Shown here: positions 16,508-26,524 of the stretch, piece by piece
Position numbering within the stretch: the first letter of the stretch is position 1
Layout: each line of letters begins with the position of its first letter
Assembly: GCA_037440765.1 (NCBI GenBank)
Contig: JBBITL010000022.1
Coordinates: 8,153 to 72,152, forward strand
DNA length: 64,000 nt
Direction of reading: 5' to 3'
Source of the DNA: DTKY01 sp037440765
GTDB lineage: Bacteria; Acidobacteriota; Terriglobia; Bryobacterales; Bryobacteraceae
Program-made: the position numbers and the translations under genes
The notes under the pieces: generated by a model
Database searches by the model: none
What the model was told of the DNA's origin: nothing
Seen by the model: only the letters and a program-made list of their open reading frames with translations

Positions 16508-18160
16508 TTATGTTTCGGCCTCGAGCCAGTTGCGGCGCTCGATGACGGTGCGCGGCTCGTAGGTGAAGCCGCGGGCCAGGCGCCGCTCCTCCATCCGCGA
16601 GGTCCACAGCAGGACCGGGCCCGCCAGCGCCGAGGCCATCCGGCTGACAATGCCGAACTCCCTCTCAACCTCCCGCCGCAGCGCCCGGATTCTCTCTTGC
16701 AAGGCCTTGTTGGTGCGCTGCATGCTGCGCTCCATGGCCCACAAGCAGGCAGCGGCGATGCTCCTCAACTGCCGCGCCTCCCAGTGAATACGCACGCGCA
16801 CGCGCGGCTCGGGGTGGTCTTTGTAGCGCCGCCAGCCCTCCAGCGTCGTCCTGAAGATGCGGTAGAGACTGGGGCCGTTCTTCTCAAAGTCCAGGTGGAA
16901 GGCCCAGTCCAGCAGCCGCTTGGACTCGTCGCGGGAGATGGCGGCGTGCTCGAAGTTGAACTTGTACTGGCCGTGTATGTCGGCCAAGTCTACTTCGGCC
17001 AGCATGCGTCCCTGTTCAGACATCTGCTCATACAGCGGCGTCCCCGGCACGGGCGTGTACAGCATGAACTGGTGGAAGTCGGTATCGTGCGCCACGGCGT
17101 GCTCGATCTCCGGCCCGATGTTCTGCGGAGTGTGGTGCTCGAGCCCCACGATCGTGGACCCCAACAGCTTGATCCCGTGGCTGCGCAGGTCGGCGGCGAG
17201 GCGCATCGTGTCGGAGTCTTTCAGCTTGCTGTAGCTGGAGTGCGGAGACTCCAGCCCCATCCACACCCAGGAGATGCCCAGCTCGACAAGCTGCTCCATC
17301 GTGTAGCGGGCGATGGCGTTGGCCGAGGAGAAGACGTAGAACGCCCAGCTCTTGTTCTCGCGCCGCATGCAGTCGAGCAGTTCCAGGGCGCGGTGGCGGT
17401 TGAGCAGGAAGTTCTCGTCCATTATGAAGAACGCGCGCGCCTTCAGCCCCGCCTCCGCCTGGCACATCACGTCGAACAGCTCGCGTCCGCTCGGGTAGAA
17501 GTCCAGTTGGTTTCCCTTGCCGCCGAAGAACGCCGATGTCGTACAGAAGTTGCAGCCCATGGGGCAGCCCACCGAGGGGATGATGGTGGCCGCCGTGGAT
17601 CTGTCGGCGTCCAGCATGCGCAAGCCCATCACGCGCGTGCCGTAGCCGGACACGATCTGGGGATGGCGTATGGGGGCCGCCGGGTCGTCGCCCACATAGC
17701 GCCGCATCCAGGAGATGCCTTCGCCGCGCACGATGTGGTCGGCGTCGATCATCCGGTTGAGTCCGGGGATGGCCGCGACATGCCCGCCCACCACTATGGT
17801 GGAATGGGGCGACAGGCGGCGCACCATCCCGCACATTTCCCGCACCTTGCCGACGTTCACGATGATCGAGGATATCCCCACCACGTCGTAGCGGTGGCTG
17901 GTCAACTCTCTCTCGAAGGCCTCCCGCGTGGGGAAGTCCAGAACCGTGGTCGGGGCGGAGACGTTCTCCTGGATCATCATGATGCCCCAGGAGCGGTGGA
18001 ACATGCGCAGGCTGAAGGCGCCCTGCGCCCGTGTCACCTGGTTGTGGTATAGCTCCATGGGGTTGATGGAGCGGCTGCCATACTGATCGTCCCGGGCGTA
18101 GGGACCGAAGACCGAAGACAGAAGGATGCGGGCACGAGGCCCCATTGGATGAGTGTGCAT
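16508..18160 (-). CDS. B12-binding domain radical SAM protein
   Basis: 550 residues from the ATG at 18160; a TTG at 18172 is the alternative. The N-terminal 170 residues form a B12-binding-like Rossmann domain (YDVVGISSIIVNVGKVREM, STIVVGGHVAAIPG). The radical SAM core follows, with the cluster motif CX3CX2C in GCPMGCNFCTTSAFF, then MDENFLLN and a GLESPHSSYSKL segment. The last 150 residues are helical and basic. The architecture is that of cobalamin-dependent radical SAM methylases, or of hopanoid, lipid or phosphonate enzymes, and the substrate is not evident. It stands alone, convergent with the toxin gene. Confidence 0.9.
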   Translation of the reverse strand: MHTHPMGPRARILLSSVFGPYARDDQYGSRSINPMELYHNQVTRAQGAFSLRMFHRSWGIMMIQENVSAPTTVLDFPTREAFERELTSHRYDVVGISSIIVNVGKVREMCGMVRRLSPHSTIVVGGHVAAIPGLNRMIDADHIVRGEGISWMRRYVGDDPAAPIRHPQIVSGYGTRVMGLRMLDADRSTAATIIPSVGCPMGCNFCTTSAFFGGKGNQLDFYPSGRELFDVMCQAEAGLKARAFFIMDENFLLNRHRALELLDCMRRENKSWAFYVFSSANAIARYTMEQLVELGISWVWMGLESPHSSYSKLKDSDTMRLAADLRSHGIKLLGSTIVGLEHHTPQNIGPEIEHAVAHDTDFHQFMLYTPVPGTPLYEQMSEQGRMLAEVDLADIHGQYKFNFEHAAISRDESKRLLDWAFHLDFEKNGPSLYRIFRTTLEGWRRYKDHPEPRVRVRIHWEARQLRSIAAACLWAMERSMQRTNKALQERIRALRREVEREFGIVSRMASALAGPVLLWTSRMEERRLARGFTYEPRTVIERRNWLEAET

Positions 18161-18287
18161 GAAATGAATCAAGGACTACGGTAAACCCAGCATACCAGAC
18201 CGGGCGCGGCTCTTTGCGGCACGATTTGGCGGCGGCCGGTAACATTCCAGGCCGGCCCGCTCGTCTGAATCCATGAAGGGTGGCGTG

Positions 18288-18296
18288 TGCTATCCT
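18288..18296 (+). promoter_or_regulatory. Possible extended -10 promoter for the MoxR/VWA cluster
   Basis: TGCTATCCT fits the extended -10 form TGnTATnnT, about 25 bases before the ATG at 18322. No convincing -35 is present. A similar TGCTATACT occurs upstream of 32371. Confidence 0.35.
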
Positions 18297-18321
18297 TTTA
18301 GGCAATCGGGTGGGGTGGCTG

Positions 18322-19143
18322 ATGCGTTCGCGAATAGCACTGCTGCTGGTCGTGGCCTTTCTTCTGAGTCTCTGCACCACCTTCGCCTGGCAGCGCCGCA
18401 GCCGGGGATTCCCGGGCGGGGGATTCGGCGACAACTGGGTTCCAGAGCCAGCCGACGCCAACGAAAAGACCGAGTTCGTCTACGCCCGGCTGATGTATCC
18501 GTCGGCCGGCCGGCGCGCCTTTGGCGGGTTCGGCGGACGTGGCGGAAGCTCGTGGACGACAGACTACCCCAAAAACGACCGCCAGTTCCTTCAGGGCCTG
18601 AGGCGTCTGACCAGGGTGCACGCCCGCTCCAAGGAACACGTGGTTGATCTGGACGGTGACGACCTGTTCAACTACCCGTTCATTTACGCGGTGGAAGTCG
18701 GGCAGTGGCACCTGTCCGACGCGCAGGCCGCCAAGCTCAGGGAGTTTCTGCTGCGCGGCGGCTTCCTGATGGTGGACGATTTCCACGGCACGTTTGAATG
18801 GGAGGTCTTCATGGCCAGCATGTCGCGGGTCTTTCCCGACCGGCCCGTGGTGGAGATCGAAAACAAGGACCCCATCTTCCACGTGATCTACGACCTTGAC
18901 GAGCGGTTCCAGGTGCCGGGCCTGGCCGCCCTCTACGACGGCGTGACCTACGAACGCGACGGCATCGTGCCCCGCTGGCGGGGGATCTACGACGACCAGG
19001 GACGCATCATGGTCGCCATCTGTCACAACATGGATCTGGGCGACGCCTGGGAGTGGGCTGACGACCCTGCCTACCCGGAACGTTACGCCTCGCTGGCCTA
19101 CCGGATCGGAGTCAACTACGTCGTATACTCCATGACCCATTAG
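18322..19143 (+). CDS. DUF4159 domain protein, exported
   Basis: 273 residues from the ATG at 18322, with a signal peptide (IALLLVVAFLLSLCTTFAW). The mature protein carries the DUF4159 pattern: EFVYARLMYP, a WTTDYPKNDRQFLQGLRRLT segment, FNYPFIYAVEVGQWHLSD, LRGGFLMVDDFHGTFEW and a C-terminal YRIGVNYVVYSMTH. The fold resembles a class I glutamine-amidotransferase-like domain without the catalytic Cys. DUF4159 proteins commonly sit next to MoxR and VWA genes, as here. It is first in an eight-gene + strand block. The function is unknown. Confidence 0.88.
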   Translation: MRSRIALLLVVAFLLSLCTTFAWQRRSRGFPGGGFGDNWVPEPADANEKTEFVYARLMYPSAGRRAFGGFGGRGGSSWTTDYPKNDRQFLQGLRRLTRVHARSKEHVVDLDGDDLFNYPFIYAVEVGQWHLSDAQAAKLREFLLRGGFLMVDDFHGTFEWEVFMASMSRVFPDRPVVEIENKDPIFHVIYDLDERFQVPGLAALYDGVTYERDGIVPRWRGIYDDQGRIMVAICHNMDLGDAWEWADDPAYPERYASLAYRIGVNYVVYSMTH

Positions 19144-19167
19144 CCCGGGGGACCGGGAGCCTGTTCG

Positions 19168-21429
19168 ATGTTCGAATTCCTCTTCAAATATTCGCCGGCC
19201 GTATTCGCCAAGGGGGAGTTCGTCTTCCTGGCCCGGTGGCCGGTGTGGGTCCTGCCGGTGGCCATTGCGCTCGCCTGCGCGCTGCTCGCTTTCGTGCTGT
19301 GGCGGCGGCGCGGGCGGATGCCGGCGGGGCTGGCGGGCTGGCGTCCCGTGGCGATCTGGGCCCTTCAGTGCTGCCTGGCGGCGCTGTTGCTCACCATGCT
19401 CTGGCACCCTGCTCTGAGCGTGGCCACGTTGAAGCCGCAGCAGAACGTGGTCGCCGTGGTGGTGGACGACTCCCGGAGCATGTCGCTCTCCGAGAATGGC
19501 AAGACCCGCCTGGAGACCGCCAGGTCCACGCTCAACGGAGGACTTCTCTCGGCGCTGGAGGAGAAGTTCCAGGTGCGCCTGTACCGCTTCGGCCGGACGC
19601 TGGAACGCGTCGAGAAGGCCGACCAGGTTACGGGCGCGGCGCCAGTAACGCGCATCAGCGACGCGTTGAAGCAGGTCGCTTCGGAGGCCGCCAGCCTGCC
19701 CGTCGGCGCCGTGGTGCTTGTGAGCGACGGGGCCGACAACAGCGGTGGAATCGACCGGGAGACCATCGCGGAGATCCGGCGCTACAGGATTCCCGTGCAC
19801 ACCGTGGGCATCGGCCGCCTCGCTCCGGAGAAAGACATCGAGATCACCGACGCTGTGGTGCCTCCGCGCACCCTGGCCGATTCACGCCTGAGCGCGCAGG
19901 TTACCCTGCGCCAGTTCGGCTTTCAGAACCGCAAGGTCCAGTTGAAGATCTCCGATGGCGCGAAGCTGCTCGCCTCGCAGGAGGTCACTCTGCGAGGCAG
20001 CGGCGAGCCGCAGACCGAGTCCGTTGCGTTCGACGCCGGCATCGCCGGCGCCAGGACGCTGGCCATCGCGGTGGATAAGCTCGACGGGGAAGAGAACCAG
20101 AACAACAACTCGCTTATGAGGCTGGTCAACGTCGAGTCGTCCAAGCCGCGGGTCCTCTACTTCGAGGGCGAGCCGGGTTGGGAGCTGAAGTTCGTCCGAC
20201 GCGCCGCGGAGGAAGACCGCAGCCTGGATTTCATCTCCATGGCGCGCACGACGCAGAACAAGATCTACCGGCAGGGCGTCTCGGACGCCAAGGAATTGGA
20301 GCAGGGTTTTCCCGGAAAGGCCGAGGAGTTGTTCGCCTACGAAGGGCTGGTTCTGGTAAATGTGGAGGCCTCCTACTTCACACCAGCGCAGCAGGAACTG
20401 ATCCGGCTCTTTGTAGACCGCCGCGGCGGGGGCCTGCTGTTTCTGGGCGGGCGCGCATCGCTGGCCGACGGCGGCTACGCGGCCTCGGTGCTGGCGGACC
20501 TGGTCCCGGTGGCTCTTTCCGATCGCAAGAACACTTTCCACCGGGATCCGGCCAGGGCCGTGCTGACAGCGGCGGGGCGGGACAGCCTGATCTGCCGGCT
20601 GGTGGAACCCTCCGCCCGCAACGCCGAGCGGTGGGAGAAGCTGCCGCTGATAGGCGACTATCAGGAAACCGGCGAGCCCAAGCCTGCGGCGCTGGTGCTG
20701 GCCGAGAGCGAGGTAGCCGGCCGCGCAAGGCACCCGCTGCTGGTGATTCAGAAGTACGGCCTGGGCAGGACGGCGCTGTTCGCTACCGGCTCGTCCTGGA
20801 AGTGGCGCATGTTGCAGGATCACAAGGACACCACCCACCACACCTTCTGGCGGCAGCTTCTGCGCTACCTGGTGTCCGACGCGGCGCGGCCGGTCAGCCT
20901 GACCACGCCTAGACAGGTGCTGTTCGACGAGGGCAGGTTCCGCCTGAGCGCCGAGGTGCGCGACAAGTCCTACAGCCCGATCTCGGATGCGCGGCTGGAG
21001 GCTCACGTCATGGGGCCGGAGGGCATCGCGGCAACGGTCGAGCTGACGCCGTCCCCCGCCGAGGTGGGCCTCTATGAAGGCGAGTACGACGCCGAGAAGC
21101 CAGGATCATACCTGGTGGAACTGGCAGCCACCCGCGGAAACGAACTGGTGGGGCGAGACGTGCTCACCTTCCGCCGCGAGGATGGAGTGGCCGAGAACTT
21201 CCGTACCGAACAGAACCGCGAGCTGCTGCGAAAGCTCTCCGAGGAGACGGGCGGGCAGTACTACACGCCTGAGACCGCGTCGCGGCTGGCTGGCGATGTC
21301 GCCTACTCCGAGGCCGGAATCACGACGCGGGAAATCCGGGACCTTTGGAATATGCCGGCTGTCTTTCTGTTGTTGATCCTGGTGCGCGGATGCGAGTGGC
21401 TCCTGCGCCGGAAGTGGGGCGCGGTATGA
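19168..21429 (+). CDS. Membrane VWA protein with glutamine-amidotransferase-like domain
   Basis: 753 residues. Two N-terminal membrane helices (about 25-46 and 60-80) precede a VWA domain with an intact MIDAS start DxSxS at 100-104 (VVVDDSRSMS) and LVSDGADNSGG. A beta-sandwich region, a GATase1-like domain (RPRVLYFEGEPGWELKF-type start, GLLFLGGRASLADGG, TALFATGSSWKWRM) and further Ig-like strands follow, and the chain ends with a membrane helix (AVFLLLILVRGCEWLL). Start and end helices would place the large middle part outside the cytoplasm. It is the second gene of the block, and the next start overlaps its stop (ATGA). It is likely an adaptor whose VWA binds a partner by metal-dependent contact. 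Confidence 0.88.
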   Translation: MFEFLFKYSPAVFAKGEFVFLARWPVWVLPVAIALACALLAFVLWRRRGRMPAGLAGWRPVAIWALQCCLAALLLTMLWHPALSVATLKPQQNVVAVVVDDSRSMSLSENGKTRLETARSTLNGGLLSALEEKFQVRLYRFGRTLERVEKADQVTGAAPVTRISDALKQVASEAASLPVGAVVLVSDGADNSGGIDRETIAEIRRYRIPVHTVGIGRLAPEKDIEITDAVVPPRTLADSRLSAQVTLRQFGFQNRKVQLKISDGAKLLASQEVTLRGSGEPQTESVAFDAGIAGARTLAIAVDKLDGEENQNNNSLMRLVNVESSKPRVLYFEGEPGWELKFVRRAAEEDRSLDFISMARTTQNKIYRQGVSDAKELEQGFPGKAEELFAYEGLVLVNVEASYFTPAQQELIRLFVDRRGGGLLFLGGRASLADGGYAASVLADLVPVALSDRKNTFHRDPARAVLTAAGRDSLICRLVEPSARNAERWEKLPLIGDYQETGEPKPAALVLAESEVAGRARHPLLVIQKYGLGRTALFATGSSWKWRMLQDHKDTTHHTFWRQLLRYLVSDAARPVSLTTPRQVLFDEGRFRLSAEVRDKSYSPISDARLEAHVMGPEGIAATVELTPSPAEVGLYEGEYDAEKPGSYLVELAATRGNELVGRDVLTFRREDGVAENFRTEQNRELLRKLSEETGGQYYTPETASRLAGDVAYSEAGITTREIRDLWNMPAVFLLLILVRGCEWLLRRKWGAV

Positions 21430-22349
21430 GGTTTATTCTGGCTCTGTTGTTGACGGCTCTCGGTCTTCCGGCCGCAACGCACTACATCACCGTGGCGGGT
21501 CTCGGAGGCGAGGCCGATTACGACCAACGCTTCACAGGTTGGGCGAACACCATCGACCAGGTGCTCAAGGGCAGCCGGACCGGCGCGAAGTCGGAGGTTC
21601 TTACCGGGGCCGGTGCGACCCGGGAGCGGTTGCGCAAGGCGCTGGAAGCGGCCATCCAAGATTGCGGTCCGAACGACGCTTTCGTCCTCATGCTGATCGG
21701 CCACGGCACGTTCGACGGCGTGAATTACAGGTTCAACATCCCCGGCCCGGACATCACCGAGGCCGAGCTTGCCTCCTACCTGAACCGCCTGCGCGCCGGG
21801 CGCCAGCTCGTAGTGGTCATGACCAGCTCGAGCGGCGGCGCGCTGGAGCGCCTCCGCAAGGAGAACCGTGTTCTGATAGTCGCCACCAAGAGCGGCACTG
21901 AGAAGAACGCCACCATATTCGCCAGGTACTGGGCCGAGGCGCTGCGGGACCCCTCGGCCGACACCGACAAGAACGAAGCCATCACCGCGCTGGAAGCCTT
22001 CCGCTACGCCAGCCGGAAGACCGCCGGATTTTACGAATCGCAGAAACGGCTGGCCACCGAGCACTCTCTGCTTGAAGACACCGGCAAGGGGGAGGGCGTC
22101 CGCGAGCCCGTGCCTGAGGAAGGGCAGGGAAGGCTGGCTGCGGCATTCACGCTCCTCCGCTTCGGCGCCGCGCAGGAAGCCGCCAAGGACCCGGCCAGGC
22201 AGAAACTGCTCGCGCAGAAGGAAGACCTGGAATCGCAGATCGACCTGCTGAAGTACCAGAAGGCCGCCATGCCGGCCGGCGAGTACAGTAAGCGGCTCAC
22301 GGCGCTGCTGCTGGATCTGGCGCGCACACAGGAGGCCATCGACAAGTGA
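21426..22349 (+). CDS. Exported caspase-like protein lacking the catalytic Cys
   Basis: 307 residues from the ATG overlapping the previous stop. A signal peptide (FILALLLTALGLPAAT) leads into a caspase/C13-like fold: DAFVLMLIGHGTFDG with the catalytic-type His93, ITEAELASYLNRL, then strand QLVVVMTSSSGGAL where family members have a Cys-His-Ser-Gly motif. Here the Cys position is Ser134 (codon AGC, one base from TGC). DTDKNEAITALEAFRYA also matches the family. The C-terminal 80 residues are a charged helix. The next gene starts inside the stop (GTGA). It is either a pseudo-protease scaffold or a serine variant, since the Cys loss rules out ordinary caspase chemistry. Confidence 0.82.
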   Translation: MRFILALLLTALGLPAATHYITVAGLGGEADYDQRFTGWANTIDQVLKGSRTGAKSEVLTGAGATRERLRKALEAAIQDCGPNDAFVLMLIGHGTFDGVNYRFNIPGPDITEAELASYLNRLRAGRQLVVVMTSSSGGALERLRKENRVLIVATKSGTEKNATIFARYWAEALRDPSADTDKNEAITALEAFRYASRKTAGFYESQKRLATEHSLLEDTGKGEGVREPVPEEGQGRLAAAFTLLRFGAAQEAAKDPARQKLLAQKEDLESQIDLLKYQKAAMPAGEYSKRLTALLLDLARTQEAIDK

Positions 22350-24529
22350 GACTGCTCGGGAGACTGCTCGGGAGCCTGCTCCTCGTCGCGGCGCCGCTCG
22401 CGGCCCAGACGCTGGACTCCTGCCGTCAGTCCTACCGGCGCGGGCTCCTGGCGGAGGCCGACCGCTGCTACCAGGCCCTGCGGGCGTCGCCTGACCCCTA
22501 CTTGCGCGCCGAGGCCAACTGGGCACTGGACCGTTACCGGGAGGCCAACGAGGCTTTCAAGCAGGCCCTGGCCGCCCAGCCCGGGAACCCCGATTACCGT
22601 GATCGCATGGGGCGCCTGTATCTCTCCCACGAGCAGACCCAGGACGCCGTGGACCTGTTCAATGAGGCGTTGGAGCTGAAGCCAGACCACGCGGGCGCGC
22701 TCACGGGCCTGGCGCTGGCCGCCGCGGGAGGGTTCGACGCGGCCGCCATCCGGCTTGCCGAGAAGGCCCTGGCGGCGAGCCCCAGACAGATCGAGGCCAG
22801 GGTGCTGCTGGCCACCATCGCCCTTGAGGATAACAATCCGGAGAAGGCCGCCGAGGAGGCCGACAAAGCCCTCGGCGTGGACCCTCAGTCGCTCGAAGCC
22901 CTCGCCATCAAGGCCACCATCGATCTGCTGGACGACAAGCCCGATTCGCCTCACCTGGCAACCATCCTGAAACTGAACCCCGCCTTCGGCGAGGCATATC
23001 AGACCGCCGCACGGTTCTTCGTTTTCAACCGGCGCTACGAGGAAGCCATCGAGCTGTACCGCAAGGCTCTGAAACTCAACCCGCGGCTCTACAGGGCTCG
23101 CGCCGAGCTGGGCCTGAACCTGATGCGCCTGGGCCACGACGCGGAAGCCAGGAAACATCTGGAGGCCTGCTACAACGCGGGCAACACCTATCCTTCAGTA
23201 GGCAACCCGTTGCGGCTGCTGGACAGCTACAGGAATTTCCGCTACATCAGGCGCGGCAACTACGTCCTCAAGCTCCACGAGAAGGAAGCCGACCTGCTGG
23301 AGCCGTACGTGGAGGCCGAACTCCAGCGGGCCATGGCGACGCTCGAAAAGAAGTACCGGACACGGCTGGACCACCCGGTCCAACTCGAGCTCTACCCCGA
23401 TCACGAGGATTTCGCCGTACGCATCCTGGGCATGCCGGGCATGAGTGCGCTGGGCGTGACCTTCGCCAACGTGGTCGCCATGGACAGTCCCACCGCCCGC
23501 AGGCCGGGCGAGTACCACTGGGCCAGCACCCTGTGGCACGAGTTGAGCCACGTCTACACCCTGGCCGCCACGCGCCAGCGCATGCCGCGCTGGTTCACCG
23601 AGGGAATGGCGGTCTACGAGGAGACGGCCACCTCGCCCGAGTGGGGCGACCGCATCTCGCCGCAGGTGATTCTGGCGATCAGGGACAAGAAGCTGCTGCC
23701 CGTGGCGCAGCTTGACCGCGGCTTCGTCCATCCGACCTATCCGGAACAGGTAGTGGTGTCCTACTTCCAGGCCGGTCGGGTCTGCAAGTTCATCGAGCGC
23801 AAGTGGGGCTTCGACAAGCTGCTCGATATGACCAGGGCTTTCGGTGAACTGAAGACGACGCCGGCGGTGATCCGCGAACAACTGGGCATGACGCCCGAGG
23901 AATTCGACAAGCAGTTTCTGGCCTGGGTGGAGGACGAGACCCGGGTCACCGTCGAGGGTTTCGAAGGCTGGAAGAAGGGCATGCAGCGCATTCGGGAACT
24001 GGTCAACAAGGAGCAGCACGACGACATCCTGCGCGAGGCGCCGGCGGTCCGCGACCTCTACCAGGATTATGTCGAAGCCGGCAATCTCTACCAGGTGATC
24101 GCCGACGCCTGGCTCGCCAAAGGCGACCGGGAGGCGGCCGCCGCCGAGCTGGAGCTCTACGCGCGGGCGGGAGGCAAAGATCCCGCCGTGCTGAAACTGC
24201 TCGCCACGCTTCTCGAGGAGCAGGGCAGGAAGAAAGAAGCCATCCAGGCGCTGAGCCGCATCAATCACATATACCCGCTCGACGAGGAGCTGCGCCGCCG
24301 CCTCGGCGGACTGTTGCTTGAAGCGGGAGACGCCCAGGGTGCGGTGCGGGAGTTCCGCGCGCTGGTGGCTATGAAACCGCTGGATCAGGCGGCGAGCTTC
24401 TTCAACCTGGCCCGGGCTTACAACTCCGCCGGCCGGCAGGAGGAAGCCATGGAGCAGGTCCTGCTGTCGCTGGAGGCAGCGCCGGGTTACCGGCCGGCGC
24501 AGAGGCTGTTGCTCGAATTGAGCCGGTGA
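22346..24529 (+). CDS. TPR protein with central HExxH metalloprotease-like domain
   Basis: 727 residues from a GTG that overlaps the previous stop. A signal peptide (LLGSLLLVAAPLAAQ) is followed by TPR repeats at about 25-280 (for example EEAIELYRKALKLNPRLYRA). A peptidase-MA-like gluzincin domain comes next: LELYPDHEDFAVR, the zinc motif HELSH at 398-402 in STLWHELSHVYTL, and third ligand E419 in RWFTEGMAVYEE. More TPRs run from about 560 to the end. The catalytic residues look intact. It would act outside the cytoplasm, next to the cysteine-less caspase-like protein and upstream of the MoxR ATPase. The substrate is unknown. Confidence 0.87.
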   Translation: MRLLGRLLGSLLLVAAPLAAQTLDSCRQSYRRGLLAEADRCYQALRASPDPYLRAEANWALDRYREANEAFKQALAAQPGNPDYRDRMGRLYLSHEQTQDAVDLFNEALELKPDHAGALTGLALAAAGGFDAAAIRLAEKALAASPRQIEARVLLATIALEDNNPEKAAEEADKALGVDPQSLEALAIKATIDLLDDKPDSPHLATILKLNPAFGEAYQTAARFFVFNRRYEEAIELYRKALKLNPRLYRARAELGLNLMRLGHDAEARKHLEACYNAGNTYPSVGNPLRLLDSYRNFRYIRRGNYVLKLHEKEADLLEPYVEAELQRAMATLEKKYRTRLDHPVQLELYPDHEDFAVRILGMPGMSALGVTFANVVAMDSPTARRPGEYHWASTLWHELSHVYTLAATRQRMPRWFTEGMAVYEETATSPEWGDRISPQVILAIRDKKLLPVAQLDRGFVHPTYPEQVVVSYFQAGRVCKFIERKWGFDKLLDMTRAFGELKTTPAVIREQLGMTPEEFDKQFLAWVEDETRVTVEGFEGWKKGMQRIRELVNKEQHDDILREAPAVRDLYQDYVEAGNLYQVIADAWLAKGDREAAAAELELYARAGGKDPAVLKLLATLLEEQGRKKEAIQALSRINHIYPLDEELRRRLGGLLLEAGDAQGAVREFRALVAMKPLDQAASFFNLARAYNSAGRQEEAMEQVLLSLEAAPGYRPAQRLLLELSR

Positions 24530-24551
24530 GGAACGGGAACACGCAAGGAAA

Positions 24552-25586
<1,035 letters not shown>

Positions 25587-25602
25587 CGGCGGACCGGCAC
25601 AG

Positions 25603-25625
25603 AACCGCGACCGTGAGGGAGCGGA
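25603..25625 (+). repeat. REP-like dispersed repeat, variant copy
   Basis: A 23-bp element reading AACCGCGACC, GTGA, GGGAGCGGA, related to the copies at 8515 and 46074. It lies in the 48-bp space between the MoxR and DUF58 genes. The CCGC and GCGG ends are complementary. Confidence 0.45.
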
Positions 25626-25634
25626 GAACAGAAC

Positions 25635-26522
25635 ATGTCACGGCGTTATTTAGACCCGGAAACCCTGGCCGGCATCTCCGGCCTGGACCTGGTGGCCAAG
25701 ACGGTGGTGGAGGGCTTCATCGCCGGCCTGCACCGCTCGCCCGACTTCGGGTTCAGCCAGGAGTTCGCCGAGTACCGCGCCTACAGCGAGGGCGACGACC
25801 TGCGCCACGTCGACTGGAACGTCTTCGCGCGCACCGAGCGCTGTTACCTGAAGCGCTACCGCGGCGAGACCAACACGCGGCTCACGGTGCTTATCGACGC
25901 CAGCGCCTCCATGGGCTACGGCTCGCACCGGGTCAACAAGCTGGAGTACGCCCGTTACCTGGCGGCATCGCTGTTCTACATGGCCCACCGGCAGCGGGAC
26001 GCGGCCGGCATTATCGTGTTCGACGACCAGGTGCGCAACCACCTGGCGCCTTCTTCCCGCCACGGCCAGTTGCTGCGCCTGCTGTACGCGCTGGAGCGCA
26101 TAGAACTGGGAGTGCGCACGGACTTCCGGAAGCCCTTCCTGCACTTCCAGCAGTTCCTGTTCCGTCCTGGAATAGTGGCCGCCATCTCGGACTTCTACCA
26201 GGACCCCGAGCTGGTGATCAAGACCATCGAGCCGCTGCGGTTCCGCGGCAACGAGCTGGTCCTGTTCCACCTGCTCGACCCGCAGGAAATCGCGCCTGGG
26301 TTCAAGCGGCCTGTCCTGCTGGTGGACATGGAGGATGAGCAGGCCATGGACGTCTCTCCCGAGTACGCGCAGACCGAGTACCGCGCCCGGATCGACGGCC
26401 ATATCGAAAACCTGCGCGCTAGCGCCAAGCGCGCCGGCATGGACTACTTTTTGCTCGACACCAGCCGCCCGCTGGATGAGGCCTTGCGGGAGTACCTGGT
26501 GGTCCGGCGGGGGAGGATGTAG
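25635..26522 (+). CDS. DUF58 protein with VWA-like MIDAS
   Basis: 295 residues with a GGAG Shine-Dalgarno. It shows the DUF58 signature FAEYRAYSEGDDLRHVDWNV followed by ARTERCYLKRYRGE, then a VWA-like metal site DASAS (88-92 in LTVLIDASASMGYGS). No membrane segment is apparent, so it should be cytoplasmic. DUF58 proteins are the usual partners of MoxR ATPases, and this one follows MoxR and precedes the BatA-like membrane VWA by 2 bases. It likely links the ATPase to the membrane components. Confidence 0.93.
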   Translation: MSRRYLDPETLAGISGLDLVAKTVVEGFIAGLHRSPDFGFSQEFAEYRAYSEGDDLRHVDWNVFARTERCYLKRYRGETNTRLTVLIDASASMGYGSHRVNKLEYARYLAASLFYMAHRQRDAAGIIVFDDQVRNHLAPSSRHGQLLRLLYALERIELGVRTDFRKPFLHFQQFLFRPGIVAAISDFYQDPELVIKTIEPLRFRGNELVLFHLLDPQEIAPGFKRPVLLVDMEDEQAMDVSPEYAQTEYRARIDGHIENLRASAKRAGMDYFLLDTSRPLDEALREYLVVRRGRM

Positions 26523-26524
26523 GC

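Noticed and set aside
16349..18052. 567-codon + strand open frame opposite the radical SAM gene
   Set aside because: Antisense shadow; the radical SAM cluster motif is on the minus strand.
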